Assembly: GCA_014238785.1 (NCBI GenBank)
Contig: JABAAL010000005.1
Coordinates: forward strand, 1-61,451
Origin: Phycisphaerales bacterium
GTDB lineage: Bacteria > Planctomycetota > Phycisphaerae > Phycisphaerales > SM1A02
DNA length: 61,451 bases
Reading direction: 5' to 3'
Below are positions 9,083 through 17,406 of this stretch, piece by piece. The position numbers and the translations under genes were made by a program. Position 1 is the first letter of the stretch. Each line of letters opens with the position of its first letter. The notes beneath the pieces were generated by a model. It ran no database searches. It saw only the letters and a list, made by a program, of their open reading frames with translations, and was not told the origin of the DNA.

Positions 9083-9730
9083 ATGGTTTTTATGGATCAA
9101 TCCCTTAAGCGTAGAATCCCAAATGCCATCACCATGGTTCGCATTATTATTGCCGCAGCTTTCTTCGCTGTACTTGGTGGTTACCGCTTCCCTGAGCAAG
9201 GAATTCTCTGGGGAAACGTGGCAATTGCCCTATTTGTACTCGCTGCGATTACCGATTTTGTGGACGGATATCTTGCTCGAAAATGGGATGCTGTTTCGAT
9301 ATTCGGGCGCCTTATGGATCCATTTTGCGACAAAGTGCTCGTGCTTGGCACCTTCATTTATTTTGCAGGACCAAGATTCAGCGTTGAAGCGTGGGTAGAG
9401 GATGATCGACTCATGACTATGGCTACTGGTATTTACCCTTGGATGGTTGTTGTGATTATCGCAAGGGAACTCCTTGTGACCTCTATTAGGGGCGTATTGG
9501 AATCTATGGGGCACACTGGAGGTGCAAAGTGGGCTGGCAAGATGAAGATGGTTTTTCAATCTTTCGCGCTTCCACTTATTTTGTTGCTCGTTGTGAATTG
9601 TAATCCAGCAGAGCATGAAAGCGTGATGTTGATCATTAACATTCTTGCATGGATGCTTCTTGTCATAACTGTCTGGTCTGGCTTGCCTTACATCGCCGGA
9701 CTCCTTGCTGTCTTGCGCAAAGATTCATGA
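9083..9730 (+). CDS. pgsA: CDP-diacylglycerol-glycerol-3-phosphate 3-phosphatidyltransferase
   Basis: PgsA makes phosphatidylglycerophosphate from CDP-diacylglycerol and glycerol-3-phosphate at the inner membrane. The CDP-alcohol phosphatidyltransferase signature is complete near residues 58-83: D-FV-DG-YL-AR, eight residues, G-RLM-D-PFC-D. Hydrophobic helices surround it, and the length (215 residues) is typical. ATG 9083 lies five bases after AAAGG and 9092 (MDQSLKRRIPNAITMVR) is a second option. It is divergent from nuoJ and overlaps pgpA by four bases (ATGA), so the two consecutive enzymes of the pathway are made together. Confidence 0.95.
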   Translation: MVFMDQSLKRRIPNAITMVRIIIAAAFFAVLGGYRFPEQGILWGNVAIALFVLAAITDFVDGYLARKWDAVSIFGRLMDPFCDKVLVLGTFIYFAGPRFSVEAWVEDDRLMTMATGIYPWMVVVIIARELLVTSIRGVLESMGHTGGAKWAGKMKMVFQSFALPLILLLVVNCNPAEHESVMLIINILAWMLLVITVWSGLPYIAGLLAVLRKDS

Positions 9731-10212
9731 AACTGTTACTTTGCACAAGCTTTGGACTTGGGCTCTTGCCAAAAGCTCCGGGTACGTGGGGTTCGCTTGC
9801 ACCGTTACTTGTCGTGCTTGGCTGTGGTCATTTTGGGCTTGTACAAGAATGGCTGATTGGTTTTTTAATTTTCTTAGTCATTATCTCATCGGTAGTTACG
9901 GTGCAACTCGCCCCTTGGTACACAACGTATTTTAGTCAAAAAGACCCCGCCCAAGTGGTGAGCGACGAAGTTGCGGGACAATCTATCGCACTCCTTGGAA
10001 TGGCGTGGCTAACTCCACCAACAGAGCAACCCCTCCCTTGGATCGGCCTTGCAATACTCGCCTTCGTGCTTTTTCGTCTATTTGATGTTTGGAAACCGTG
10101 GCTCATCGACAAATCCCAACAATTTCGTGGAGGCTGGGGCGTCCTCATGGACGACATCCTTGCAGGCATCGTTGCTGGCACCCTTGTCCTCATCGTCACC
10201 GTCCTTGCCTAA
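9727..10212 (+). CDS. pgpA: Phosphatidylglycerophosphatase A
   Basis: PgpA dephosphorylates phosphatidylglycerophosphate to phosphatidylglycerol, the step after PgsA. The 161-residue product shows the family motifs in order: FGLGLLPKAPGTWGSL at the N-terminus, SDEVAGQSIALLG in the middle, then FRLFDVWKPWLID and GWGVLMDDILAGIVAG. ATG 9727 overlaps the pgsA TGA (ATGA), which sets the start, because a longer frame upstream lies inside pgsA. A hairpin with a T-run follows directly. Confidence 0.95.
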   Translation: MKLLLCTSFGLGLLPKAPGTWGSLAPLLVVLGCGHFGLVQEWLIGFLIFLVIISSVVTVQLAPWYTTYFSQKDPAQVVSDEVAGQSIALLGMAWLTPPTEQPLPWIGLAILAFVLFRLFDVWKPWLIDKSQQFRGGWGVLMDDILAGIVAGTLVLIVTVLA

Positions 10213-10234
10213 AAACAACCGTCGGGATTGTTTT
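10212..10234. terminator. Bidirectional terminator between pgpA and gcvPB
   Basis: A seven-base stem AAAACAA/TTGTTTT (10212-10218 with 10228-10234) closes a nine-base loop and is followed by T7. On the other strand A-rich sequence becomes the T-run, so it can serve both convergent genes. The stem is weak in GC. Confidence 0.6.
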
Positions 10235-10235
10235 T

Positions 10236-11732
10236 TTATTTGAAGGTGAGGATCGGTTTTCGAGCAGCAGCAACTTCGTCAGCACGTGCAATATCTGATT
10301 CCAGTGGGGATTGCTGTACAAGTTCAATTTCGGAAGAAATTTCTTCAGCGATTTGAAGCATCACGTCAACGAAACTGTCGAGGGCTTGTTTGGATTCTGT
10401 CTCAGTCGGTTCCACCATCAAACAATCGTGCATTGGCCAGTGCATCGTCGGTGGATGGACACCATAATCAATCATCCGCTTTGCAATATCAATAAGCGTC
10501 ACACCCTTATCAAGCAACGTTTGAGGAACCGTGACAAACTCGTGCGCACAAAACTTTCCATTCTTAGGATCAAAAAATGGCATCGAGTACGTAGTACATA
10601 ATTTAGCCGCCAGATAGTTAGCATTCAATACTGCGGTCTCAGAAACGTTTCGTAACCCTTTTGGACCACATGCTGAAATATATGACCAACATCGGACGAG
10701 AACACCAAATTGACAAATGAACGACCGGACTTTCCCTATCGTTTTATCTCGACTGCGGTCAAGATAAAAACTACCATCGTCCGCCATCATAACTTGAGGT
10801 ATAGGCAAGTACGGTGCAAGTTCTTCGGTCACGGCAATTGGTCCACTACCGGGACCGCCACCACCATGCGGTGTACTAAATGTTTTATGCGTGTTGTAGT
10901 GCATCGCATCTGCACCAAAATCACCTGGACGCACTCGACCGAGCAATGCATTCATGTTTGCGCCATCTAAATATAGTTTAGCGCCCGCTTCATGCACAAT
11001 ATCAGCAATTTCCTTGATATTTGCGTCGAATAAACCTGCTGTACTTGGATTTGTAATCATGAATGCTGCAATATTTTCAGCACCAATGATTGCTATCACT
11101 TCTTTCAAATGTTCCAAATCAGTTTGTCCGTTTACGGTACGAACTGTTTCAACAGACGCGCCGCACATCGTGCAGGACGCTGGATTGGTGCCATGGGCAG
11201 TGTCTGCTGCAAGCACAACGGTACGATTGGGTTGTCCATGGTCTGCAAAGTACGCACGAATAACTTTCAACGCAGTGAATTCGCCATGTGCGCCAGCAGC
11301 TGGTTGCAACGAAACTTCGTGCAACCCTGCAATTTCTTCAAGCATCGTTCGAGTTTCATAGAGCAAGCGAAGTGCGCCTTGAATCGTGTCATCATCCTGA
11401 AGTGGATGCAAGCATGCAAAACCTGGTAGCGCAGCACCCCACTCATTGATTCGAGGGTTGTGCTTCATCGTGCAAGAACCCAATGGGTAAAAATTCCCGT
11501 CAACCGAAAAGTTTCGGTCTGAGAGGTGCGTGTAATGTGCCATCACATCGTGTTGTCCAAATGAAGGCAGTGTCGTAGATCCACCTGCAACTCCTTCTGG
11601 CACTTCGGTTTCAGAAACATCCAGTGGAGGAAAATCCACTCCAATTACACCAGCGACGTGCTTTTCAAAGATGAGTGGCTCGATCGGTTTATCGCCACGT
11701 GATTGTTTTTTTATTGCTTCTATAGTTGTCAT
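10236..11732 (-). CDS. gcvPB: Glycine dehydrogenase (decarboxylating) subunit 2
   Basis: This is the beta half of the two-subunit P-protein of the glycine cleavage system, which decarboxylates glycine and passes the aminomethyl group to lipoyl-GcvH. It has 498 residues. The PLP lysine lies in HYNTHKTFSTPHGGGGPGSG, and the N-terminal part carries NFSVDGNFYPLGSCTMKHNP, typical of GcvPB. The ATG overlaps the gcvPA stop as ATGA, so the two subunits are coupled. Neither gcvT nor gcvH is adjacent. Confidence 0.96.
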   Translation of the reverse strand: MTTIEAIKKQSRGDKPIEPLIFEKHVAGVIGVDFPPLDVSETEVPEGVAGGSTTLPSFGQHDVMAHYTHLSDRNFSVDGNFYPLGSCTMKHNPRINEWGAALPGFACLHPLQDDDTIQGALRLLYETRTMLEEIAGLHEVSLQPAAGAHGEFTALKVIRAYFADHGQPNRTVVLAADTAHGTNPASCTMCGASVETVRTVNGQTDLEHLKEVIAIIGAENIAAFMITNPSTAGLFDANIKEIADIVHEAGAKLYLDGANMNALLGRVRPGDFGADAMHYNTHKTFSTPHGGGGPGSGPIAVTEELAPYLPIPQVMMADDGSFYLDRSRDKTIGKVRSFICQFGVLVRCWSYISACGPKGLRNVSETAVLNANYLAAKLCTTYSMPFFDPKNGKFCAHEFVTVPQTLLDKGVTLIDIAKRMIDYGVHPPTMHWPMHDCLMVEPTETESKQALDSFVDVMLQIAEEISSEIELVQQSPLESDIARADEVAAARKPILTFK

Positions 11733-13084
11733 GCCGACACCTCACTCAATAAAGCGACAAGTGCGTCCATCTCATACTTCGTTCGCTTTTCGGTGACTGC
11801 GATAATCAATTCGTCGCCGGTCGACAATCCCTGCATTCGCCTTCCAGCAGCGGCAACGCCTGGCAGTACGCCTCTGGACTTACAAAATTCAACAACTTTA
11901 GTCACATCACAAGGGCAAGTAAATGTGCATTCATTGAAAAAATCGCCGTTGTATTTCATTTCCCACCCCTCAAGTTTCGCGATCTCTTTTGCAAGATAAT
12001 GCGCCTTGTGCCATGACTGTGTTGCCATTTCTTTGATGCCATCACTCCCCAACGTCGTCATGAACATTGTAGCACGTAAAGCCATTAAACCCTGATTTGT
12101 GCAAACATTACTCGTAGCTTTTGCTCCTCGTATATGTTGTTCACGTGTTTGCAATGTCAAACAAAAAACACGTCGACCTTCTTCATCATTCGTCATCCCT
12201 ACAAGACGTCCTGGCATTTTACGAGTATAAGCTTCTTTTGCAGAGAGCAATCCTAAATACGGACCGCCAAGATTGAGTGCGTTTCCAAGTGGCTGACCTT
12301 CGCCTGCTGCGATGTCAGCTCCACATGCACCGGGCGTTTTTAACATTCCACATGCAATTGGATTAAACACAGCAATACCTGCTGTTTTTGGAACGCTATG
12401 CGCCTCTTCGAAACAACCATCCCAGTCCTCAATTTGTCCCCAAATGTTTGGTGACTGCACGATTACACCTGCAACTGCATCCGACATCTTGGCTTCAACT
12501 GTTGCTCGTGAAATTACTCCATCGGTTGCATCAAGCATTGTAATTTTGATGTCTAGGTCCGAGAGCACTGTGCGTAATACCGCGATATATTCTGGATGCA
12601 TTGTCGAGGCAACAAGTACTTCTTTTCGGCGCGTTGTATTGATTGCAAGCAACGCAGCTTCTGCAACCGCTGTAGCTCCATCGTACAAACTCGCGTTTGC
12701 AATATCTAAACCAGTAAGCCGAGCAATTTGCGTTTGAAATTCAAAGAACGCCTGCAATGAACCTTGCGATGCTTCCGCTTGGTACGGGGTGTACGAAGTT
12801 AAGAATTCACCGCGACTAATCAATTGATCGATAAGTGCTGGATAAAAATGGTCGTACGCTCCGCACCCCATAAAGCACGACATGTCGTGTGCGCCATGAT
12901 TATGCGATGCCATTTCTGCCATTGAGCGTTGTAACTCCAATTCACTGAGTGCTGGCATCAAATCAAGGCCGTCATCGCACCTAATTTCAGAAGGAATAGC
13001 ATCAAAAAGCTCATCAATCGAACGAATACCGACTGTGTCATACATTTCTTGTCTTTGGGTTATATTTAATTGGGTGTAATCCAT
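11729..13084 (-). CDS. gcvPA: Glycine dehydrogenase (decarboxylating) subunit 1
   Basis: This is the alpha half of the split P-protein, 451 residues, a fold-type I homologue that pairs with GcvPB. Visible motifs are SFMGCGAYDHFYP-like CFMGCGAYDHFYPALIDQL, SYTPYQAEASQGSLQAFFEFQ (two overlapping pieces of the classical signature) and TGLDIANASLYDGATA. The start MDYTQLNITQRQEMY follows GCGAG. A TATACT hexamer lies 27 bases upstream. The divergent M28 peptidase gene uses an overlapping -10-like box. Confidence 0.96.
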   Translation of the reverse strand: MDYTQLNITQRQEMYDTVGIRSIDELFDAIPSEIRCDDGLDLMPALSELELQRSMAEMASHNHGAHDMSCFMGCGAYDHFYPALIDQLISRGEFLTSYTPYQAEASQGSLQAFFEFQTQIARLTGLDIANASLYDGATAVAEAALLAINTTRRKEVLVASTMHPEYIAVLRTVLSDLDIKITMLDATDGVISRATVEAKMSDAVAGVIVQSPNIWGQIEDWDGCFEEAHSVPKTAGIAVFNPIACGMLKTPGACGADIAAGEGQPLGNALNLGGPYLGLLSAKEAYTRKMPGRLVGMTNDEEGRRVFCLTLQTREQHIRGAKATSNVCTNQGLMALRATMFMTTLGSDGIKEMATQSWHKAHYLAKEIAKLEGWEMKYNGDFFNECTFTCPCDVTKVVEFCKSRGVLPGVAAAGRRMQGLSTGDELIIAVTEKRTKYEMDALVALLSEVSA

Positions 13085-13111
13085 AATTTCACTCGCTGTT
13101 TGAGAGCGGTA

Positions 13112-13119
13112 AGTATAAA
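13112..13119. promoter_or_regulatory. Overlapping divergent -10 boxes, gcvPA and M28 peptidase
   Basis: Within eight bases the minus strand reads TATACT (13117-13112, for gcvPA) and the plus strand reads TATAAA (13114-13119, for the peptidase). The plus-strand box is only nine bases before ATG 13129, which would give a leaderless mRNA. The minus box leaves a leader of about 20 bases. The two boxes share bases, so polymerase binding should be mutually exclusive (inference). Confidence 0.5.
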
Positions 13120-13128
13120 CTCTTATGC

Positions 13129-15012
13129 ATGCTACGACTTATTTTTACCATAGTTCTTTGTTCTTTTCCTGCACTTGCTCAGCCCATCGGTTCGGTAACA
13201 GATGGACCGTTTTCCATCACCTCTTTCCGACCAGAATCGACCCCCGAAGATGATGCACTCGAATCCTATTTCAATGCTTCAAATCCGCTAGCAATTGAAT
13301 TTTTTGAGCACCTCACCTTGCTCTCAAATCCGTGGGTAGGCGGTCGCCAACCGGGTACCCAGGGAAGCAAACTCGCTGGGCAATACATTACATGGAATCT
13401 AGAAAGGTTCGGCTTGGCTCCAGCTTTTGCAGAGAACAGTTCTTGGTATCAACCATTTTTGTTTGATATAGATAGCACGCCTCCGATAGTGAACAAGGCC
13501 TTTGTTGCAATCGAGGATATGGCGCTCGTCGACGAACGCGACTTTGTTGTGCTTGGCAACAGCGGATCCGGTGACATTACCGCACCGATTACCTTTGTCG
13601 GCTATGCCATAGAGGATGGCGAAAATGGATATTCAAGTTTTGACACTGAGACTGACTTAACTGGACAAATTGCATTGATGCTCCGATACGAACCACTTGA
13701 TGAAAACGGTGTCAGCCAGTGGGCGCAGCGCCGGTTTGGTCCACACGCCAGCATCAAAGATAAAATGCAAGCCGTGATTGACCGCGGTGCTGCTGGTGTC
13801 ATCTTAGTAAATCCACCAAACAGTCGTGATGGAAGACGTGGCTTAGAAAAAAATCGTTCTACTCGCTTTGGTTACACTGACATTCCAGTTGTGCATTTTA
13901 CCCAAGACGCAGCAAATATTGCACTCGGCCAAGCAAACACCATCTCAGGCTTGCAACAACTTGCAGACGCTGGCGAAATCACAACCCTCAAACTCCAGCA
14001 AAATGCATCACTTATCACCGAAGTCGAAACCTCAAAGTTGCATGCGCAAAATATTGCTGCTGTCTTACAGGGTCGCGGCGAACTCGCGGATGAATGGGTA
14101 GTCCTTGGATCGCATTACGACCATGTTGGACACGGCTACACTGGCACTTCATCACCGGGCGAATTACACCGCGGCGCAGACGACAACGCTTCGGGCACTT
14201 CTGCGAATTTGATACTCGCGCGGTTGTTTTCTGAATATTACGCTACAACCGAAGATGACTCACTTCGCTCGATACTCATTATCTTTTTTGACGCTGAAGA
14301 AGCCGGCCTTCTTGGCTCAGCGCACTTTGTCAAAGAACCAACAATGGCTCTTGAATCCATAAACGCAATGATAAACCTCGACATGGTTGGCAATCTCAGT
14401 GACAATAACATTTCGCTTTCGGGAACTGGAACCGCTGTAGAGTTTGAAACGTTTGTGCCAGAAGTCATAGAACGTTCTTCCATCACAGCAAGCTTAACTC
14501 CCGGCGGAACTGGTCCATCAGACCATACTAATTTTTACAAAGAAGACATACCTGTGCTGTTCTTTTTTACAGGCATGACATCGGAATACCACACGCCTAA
14601 AGACGAAGCGTTCACGACTAACCCCGCCGGAGGTGCAGTCGTCACAGAACTTGCCTACGACTTTGCGAAGCGACTTGTGAACGACGATAAACTCACGTTT
14701 ACCTCCAACACAAAAGGCGGCGCAAGTAGAACAACACGCATGCCTTCACCTGTTCGACTTGGCGTACATCCTTCGTATTCAGATAGTATGGAAACCGGCA
14801 TTTTACTTACCGGCGTGAGCGAGGGAACAAGTGCCGCCGACGCTGGTCTGCTCCCGGACGATGTTCTGCTCGCGTGGAACGATATCGAACTCACGGGAGG
14901 TCGCAAACTTATGGAGTTGCTAAAAGAATCTGATCCCGGCGACGTGGTTGATTTCACTGTGCAACGGGACAATGAGAACATCCTCGTGAAAGTCACTTTA
15001 AAAGCCCCGTGA
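13129..15012 (+). CDS. Secreted M28 family metallopeptidase with PA and PDZ domains
   Basis: A predicted extracellular aminopeptidase of 627 residues. Residues 1-18 are a signal peptide (cut after ALA). A protease-associated (PA) domain lies at about residues 135-260 (APITFVGYAIEDG and MQAVIDRGAAGVILVNPPNS). The M28 core supplies the two-zinc site: H329 in GSHYDHVGH, D351 in RGADDNASGTSANL, E390/E391 in FFDAEEAGLLGSAHF, D418 in NLDMVGN and H466 in SDHTNF. A C-terminal PDZ domain covers about 545-627. The gene has no Shine-Dalgarno sequence, and a TATAAA box sits nine bases before ATG. The PDZ end may tune substrate or partner binding (inference). The substrate is unknown. Confidence 0.93.
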   Translation: MLRLIFTIVLCSFPALAQPIGSVTDGPFSITSFRPESTPEDDALESYFNASNPLAIEFFEHLTLLSNPWVGGRQPGTQGSKLAGQYITWNLERFGLAPAFAENSSWYQPFLFDIDSTPPIVNKAFVAIEDMALVDERDFVVLGNSGSGDITAPITFVGYAIEDGENGYSSFDTETDLTGQIALMLRYEPLDENGVSQWAQRRFGPHASIKDKMQAVIDRGAAGVILVNPPNSRDGRRGLEKNRSTRFGYTDIPVVHFTQDAANIALGQANTISGLQQLADAGEITTLKLQQNASLITEVETSKLHAQNIAAVLQGRGELADEWVVLGSHYDHVGHGYTGTSSPGELHRGADDNASGTSANLILARLFSEYYATTEDDSLRSILIIFFDAEEAGLLGSAHFVKEPTMALESINAMINLDMVGNLSDNNISLSGTGTAVEFETFVPEVIERSSITASLTPGGTGPSDHTNFYKEDIPVLFFFTGMTSEYHTPKDEAFTTNPAGGAVVTELAYDFAKRLVNDDKLTFTSNTKGGASRTTRMPSPVRLGVHPSYSDSMETGILLTGVSEGTSAADAGLLPDDVLLAWNDIELTGGRKLMELLKESDPGDVVDFTVQRDNENILVKVTLKAP

Positions 15013-15262
15013 TAGGATCACCACGAGTTAATTGTACTAATGCCCCGCATTCACTTGCGAACTCTGGAGTTTCTAGCATGACGCTTGACGAATAACGAAT
15101 CGTTAATTCTATTTTTTTACAAAAATGCTTGATTAACTTTGCTGTGGCGCAAAATATACGGTTCAAGAAGAGGGCGAGAAATGAACATGGCATCGTAAAT
15201 GCCATAGCCTTCAAAATCCTGTTGGCATATTGGAAACAATAAATATAGTTGATAAATAAAGT

Positions 15263-15292
15263 CGCGCCCCCCTCAGTAATGAGAGGGGCGCG
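15263..15292 (-). terminator. Terminator of rnpB
   Basis: A GC-rich inverted repeat (GCGCCCC at one arm, GGGGCGC at the other, extended by CTC/GAG with one mismatch) surrounds an AGTAAT loop. On the minus strand it is followed by ACTTTATTTATC. It lies about 12 bases beyond the RNase P RNA 3' end. The 250 bases between it and the M28 stop hold nothing I can identify. Confidence 0.75.
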
Positions 15293-15303
15293 TTCGAATG
15301 ATT

Positions 15304-15678
15304 GCTTGTGAACGATAAGCCGGATTCTGTCGTGAACGGCCATTCATCTACGTCTACTGTTGCCAGCAAACTTTTGCACGCGACCCGTTCTCATTCCTCG
15401 GACAAGGAAGTTTGCCGAAACAAACCGAGAACTGCTTGCGCTTGCACGCGGTGGGGTTTACCAAAGCCATGCTTGTCACCAACCATGCGGTGCGCTCTTA
15501 CCGCACCTTTTCACCCTTGCCTGTGTTACGTTAATGTAACCATCGGCGGTCTAACTCTCTGTGGCACTAAGCCCTAACCTGCAATCAAAGGTCGGTGGAC
15601 GTTATCCACCACCGTGTCCTACCGTGTCCGGACTTTCCTCGCGTCTCTTGCGAAACCCGCGACCGTCTGTCCACATGC
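15304..15678 (-). ncRNA. rnpB: RNase P RNA (bacterial type A)
   Basis: This is the catalytic RNA that trims the 5' leader of tRNA precursors. On the minus strand the universal GAGGAAAGTCCGG lies near the 5' end. The P15 to J-region segments follow in order: ACAGAGAGTTAGACCGCCG, CAAGGGTGAAAAGGTGCGGT, then AAGAGCGCACCGC. The 3' end reads ACAGAATCCGGCTTATCG. The ends were set from the P1 helix, in which GCATGTGGAC (15678-15669) pairs with GTTCACAAGC (15313-15304) with one A-A mismatch. Length is about 375 bases. A TACAAT box sits just upstream and the terminator just downstream. An open frame that crosses this RNA on the plus strand is the upstream extension of the next gene and should not be used. 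Confidence 0.96.
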
Positions 15679-15680
15679 AT

Positions 15681-15686
15681 ATTGTA
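15681..15686 (-). promoter_or_regulatory. -10 box of rnpB
   Basis: TACAAT on the minus strand, three bases before the mapped P1 helix. No good -35 is visible at 16-18 bases. The box lies only 23 bases from the start codon of the divergent gene at 15709. Confidence 0.5.
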
Positions 15687-15696
15687 CGCCATCAAG

Positions 15697-15702
15697 TACA
15701 CT
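15697..15702 (+). promoter_or_regulatory. -10-like box for the gene at 15709
   Basis: TACACT ends six bases before ATG 15709, with no Shine-Dalgarno sequence in between, so the transcript would be leaderless. No clear -35. It lies back to back with the rnpB -10. Confidence 0.35.
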
Positions 15703-15708
15703 GCGTAC

Positions 15709-16575
15709 ATGGCAGAGAAGAAACCAACACTTGTCGTGTGGATTGCGCCAGAGCAAGCAGAGCTCTTACGAGAGGTTGTTTCAGCGTCCAAAATGAAGCT
15801 TGTTGCGATTGGTACCACGAATCAAAGTGACTTACCTGCGCTTGGCGATGCGTTTAAAGTCGAAACGTGCAGCGATATTCGCTCGCTTGCAACCACCTAC
15901 GACGATGCAATACTTTGGATCGCAGAACCACAAGCATACGAGGTTTCGCTCAGCGAATTACTTCGTCATCGCCCTTGGCAAACTGTTACCACAACCCCCC
16001 TTTCTGGATCGATGGATGCACTCGTCGACGAAGCCGGCAAAACTCCCGCCGCGAAGTTTATACCACTGATGCGAAGAAGCGCAAGTTACAGCGAAGCGCA
16101 AGACGACATCGAACAATTTGGGCAACCAATTTCGGCGCATTGCACGATGACATGTTCTTCCGTTGAGGGAACACTTTGGGCTCGACTTTTCGATGCCATG
16201 GATTTTATTCACGGACTCTTCGGTCCCCCGGAAGTAGTACAAGCGTTTCTCCATAGCAACCGCGTTCCCGAGGAACCTAGCGACTTACGTGGGCACATGA
16301 GCGTAAACTTACAGTTTCAAAACAACCGCGTTGCTACGTTACTACTCAGCGACCAATCAAGTTGGAAACGCGAAACGCTTATGATTAACGAAGACCATTC
16401 GCTCACGTTTGGTGATGGCGAAACAACGCCTGCGAAACTTATTGCCGATAGTATCCATTCATGTGAAACTACTTCCGCGGATGCCCCGCGTGTCCTCGCA
16501 CTTTGCGAAGCAGCAAGGCTCAGTTGTTTAACCGGTGCAAGCGAACGCCCAAGTCGAGTCCTTGAAATGTTTTAA
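15709..16575 (+). CDS. Gfo/Idh/MocA-like protein of unknown substrate
   Basis: The 288-residue product begins MAEKKPTLVVWIAPEQAELL, a beta-strand/helix opening like a nucleotide-binding fold but without a glycine-rich GxGxxG. The C-terminal half (GHMSVNLQFQNNRVATLLLS, SWKRETLMINEDHSLTFGD) and the end ALCEAARLSCLTG resemble the beta-sheet domain and terminal helix of Gfo/Idh/MocA oxidoreductases. This is a weak, style-based assignment. The catalytic lysine motif EKP is not seen, so it may be a non-catalytic relative. The start at 15709 was chosen because the frame upstream runs through rnpB. The stop codon lies inside a perfect hairpin. Confidence 0.7.
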   Translation: MAEKKPTLVVWIAPEQAELLREVVSASKMKLVAIGTTNQSDLPALGDAFKVETCSDIRSLATTYDDAILWIAEPQAYEVSLSELLRHRPWQTVTTTPLSGSMDALVDEAGKTPAAKFIPLMRRSASYSEAQDDIEQFGQPISAHCTMTCSSVEGTLWARLFDAMDFIHGLFGPPEVVQAFLHSNRVPEEPSDLRGHMSVNLQFQNNRVATLLLSDQSSWKRETLMINEDHSLTFGDGETTPAKLIADSIHSCETTSADAPRVLALCEAARLSCLTGASERPSRVLEMF

Positions 16576-16595
16576 CTAGCCCAAGGCTAGTTAAA
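16571..16595. terminator. Perfect 11-bp hairpin carrying two stop codons
   Basis: TTTAACTAGCC (16571-16581) and GGCTAGTTAAA (16585-16595) pair perfectly around CAA. The plus-strand gene stops with TAA at 16573-16575 in the left arm. The minus-strand gene stops with TAA at 16593-16591 in the right arm. The symmetry allows it to end both convergent transcripts. It lacks a long T-run. Confidence 0.65.
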
Positions 16596-17328
16596 TACCG
16601 ATAGCTTGATGAAGTGGGACAACGATATCAGGCACCACACGGTGCTCAGCGATGTGTTCAATATGCCCAGCGAGGCGATCGAATGTCGATTCTAATTCTT
16701 CGATGGCTTGGATTGGACCATTTTTGCGGACAGTCAAGAACACGCTAATAGGCTCGTCTTGAAAGACCTGGGTTGCAGCTTCGGCAGCCGAAGTTCTTGT
16801 TTTCACTTCGACGAACGCTTGTAAGTCACACGCTTCGTTCAAGGCAAAACCAATTCGGGGTTGCACATCAAGGAGTGGTTCCATCGAGTCATCGGCAAGC
16901 GATGCAAGTGGCGTGTTTCCCAAAAGTGTCTGCATCACAATATTGTTTTGATTTTCCCGTGCAGGAAGATCAAAACCGTACACAAGTTCTACGAACTCTA
17001 CATGCAGTGGCGTAAGGGAGAGGTAGTACGGCGAAAGTTCTAGTACCAACCGGTGTAAGTTGTACGCGTCTTCGATGTGACTTGGATTCACCATTCCAGA
17101 TGTAATGGAGCGCGGTCGCAAGCCGACCCACTGGTACCTACCATCGACTTCTTGCGTTTCGAGTGTTACCTCTTCTTCAAACGGTCGAATGCGTTCAAAT
17201 TCAGGTATCTCCCTGCGTATTCGTTCAAACATTTCTGTTGCCAATTCCTGCACCTTTGGCAGATCAACGCCCAGCGAAATTTTTTGGTTGACGTAGAAGT
17301 CACTACAAAGTGTGGAAAAGGATTGCAT
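16591..17328 (-). CDS. Conserved-looking protein of unknown function
   Basis: A soluble, acidic protein of 245 residues (start at 17328) or 248 (start at 17337), without signal peptide or membrane helices. Its layout is an N-terminal region with charged helices (KVQELATEMFERIRREIP), then strand-rich segments (GRYQWVGLRPRSI, LTPLHVEFVELVYGFDLP, CDLQAFVEVKTRTS) and a C-terminal helix (PIQAIEELESTFDRLAGHI). The style recalls the sporadic TIGR04255 family, but I cannot support that. I prefer ATG 17328 because TATCAT (17341-17336) lies seven bases before it, giving a leaderless mRNA, and the box overlaps the first ATG. Function unknown. Confidence 0.7.
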   Translation of the reverse strand: MQSFSTLCSDFYVNQKISLGVDLPKVQELATEMFERIRREIPEFERIRPFEEEVTLETQEVDGRYQWVGLRPRSITSGMVNPSHIEDAYNLHRLVLELSPYYLSLTPLHVEFVELVYGFDLPARENQNNIVMQTLLGNTPLASLADDSMEPLLDVQPRIGFALNEACDLQAFVEVKTRTSAAEAATQVFQDEPISVFLTVRKNGPIQAIEELESTFDRLAGHIEHIAEHRVVPDIVVPLHQAIGI

Positions 17329-17335
17329 TGTGGAC

Positions 17336-17341
17336 ATGATA
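17336..17341 (-). promoter_or_regulatory. -10-like box for the unknown gene
   Basis: TATCAT seven bases before ATG 17328. No Shine-Dalgarno sequence lies between them. Part of the candidate leaderless set. Confidence 0.35.
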
Positions 17342-17385
17342 CCAAACCACGAAACTCATCGAAAAATGAGGCTCAGTTTCACAGT

Positions 17386-17402
17386 AATTCCTCGGAGGAA
17401 TT
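17386..17402. repeat. Palindrome AATTCCTC-G-GAGGAATT
   Basis: A perfect 17-base palindrome followed on the plus strand by a long T-run (17401-17416). It sits just past the end of the DUF418 gene, which runs the other way, so a terminator role fits only plus-strand transcription. Related CCTC/GAGG palindromes occur near 22303, 36014 and 46500. Confidence 0.5.
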
Positions 17403-17406
17403 TTTT

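Noticed and set aside
14993..15343. A 116-codon minus-strand frame between the M28 peptidase and rnpB
   Set aside because: It runs through the rnpB 3' end and its terminator and has no recognisable content.
15595..15708. N-terminal extension of the oxidoreductase-like gene
   Set aside because: The 38 extra codons lie antisense to the rnpB 5' domain and its promoter. The ATG at 15709 gives a normal start.
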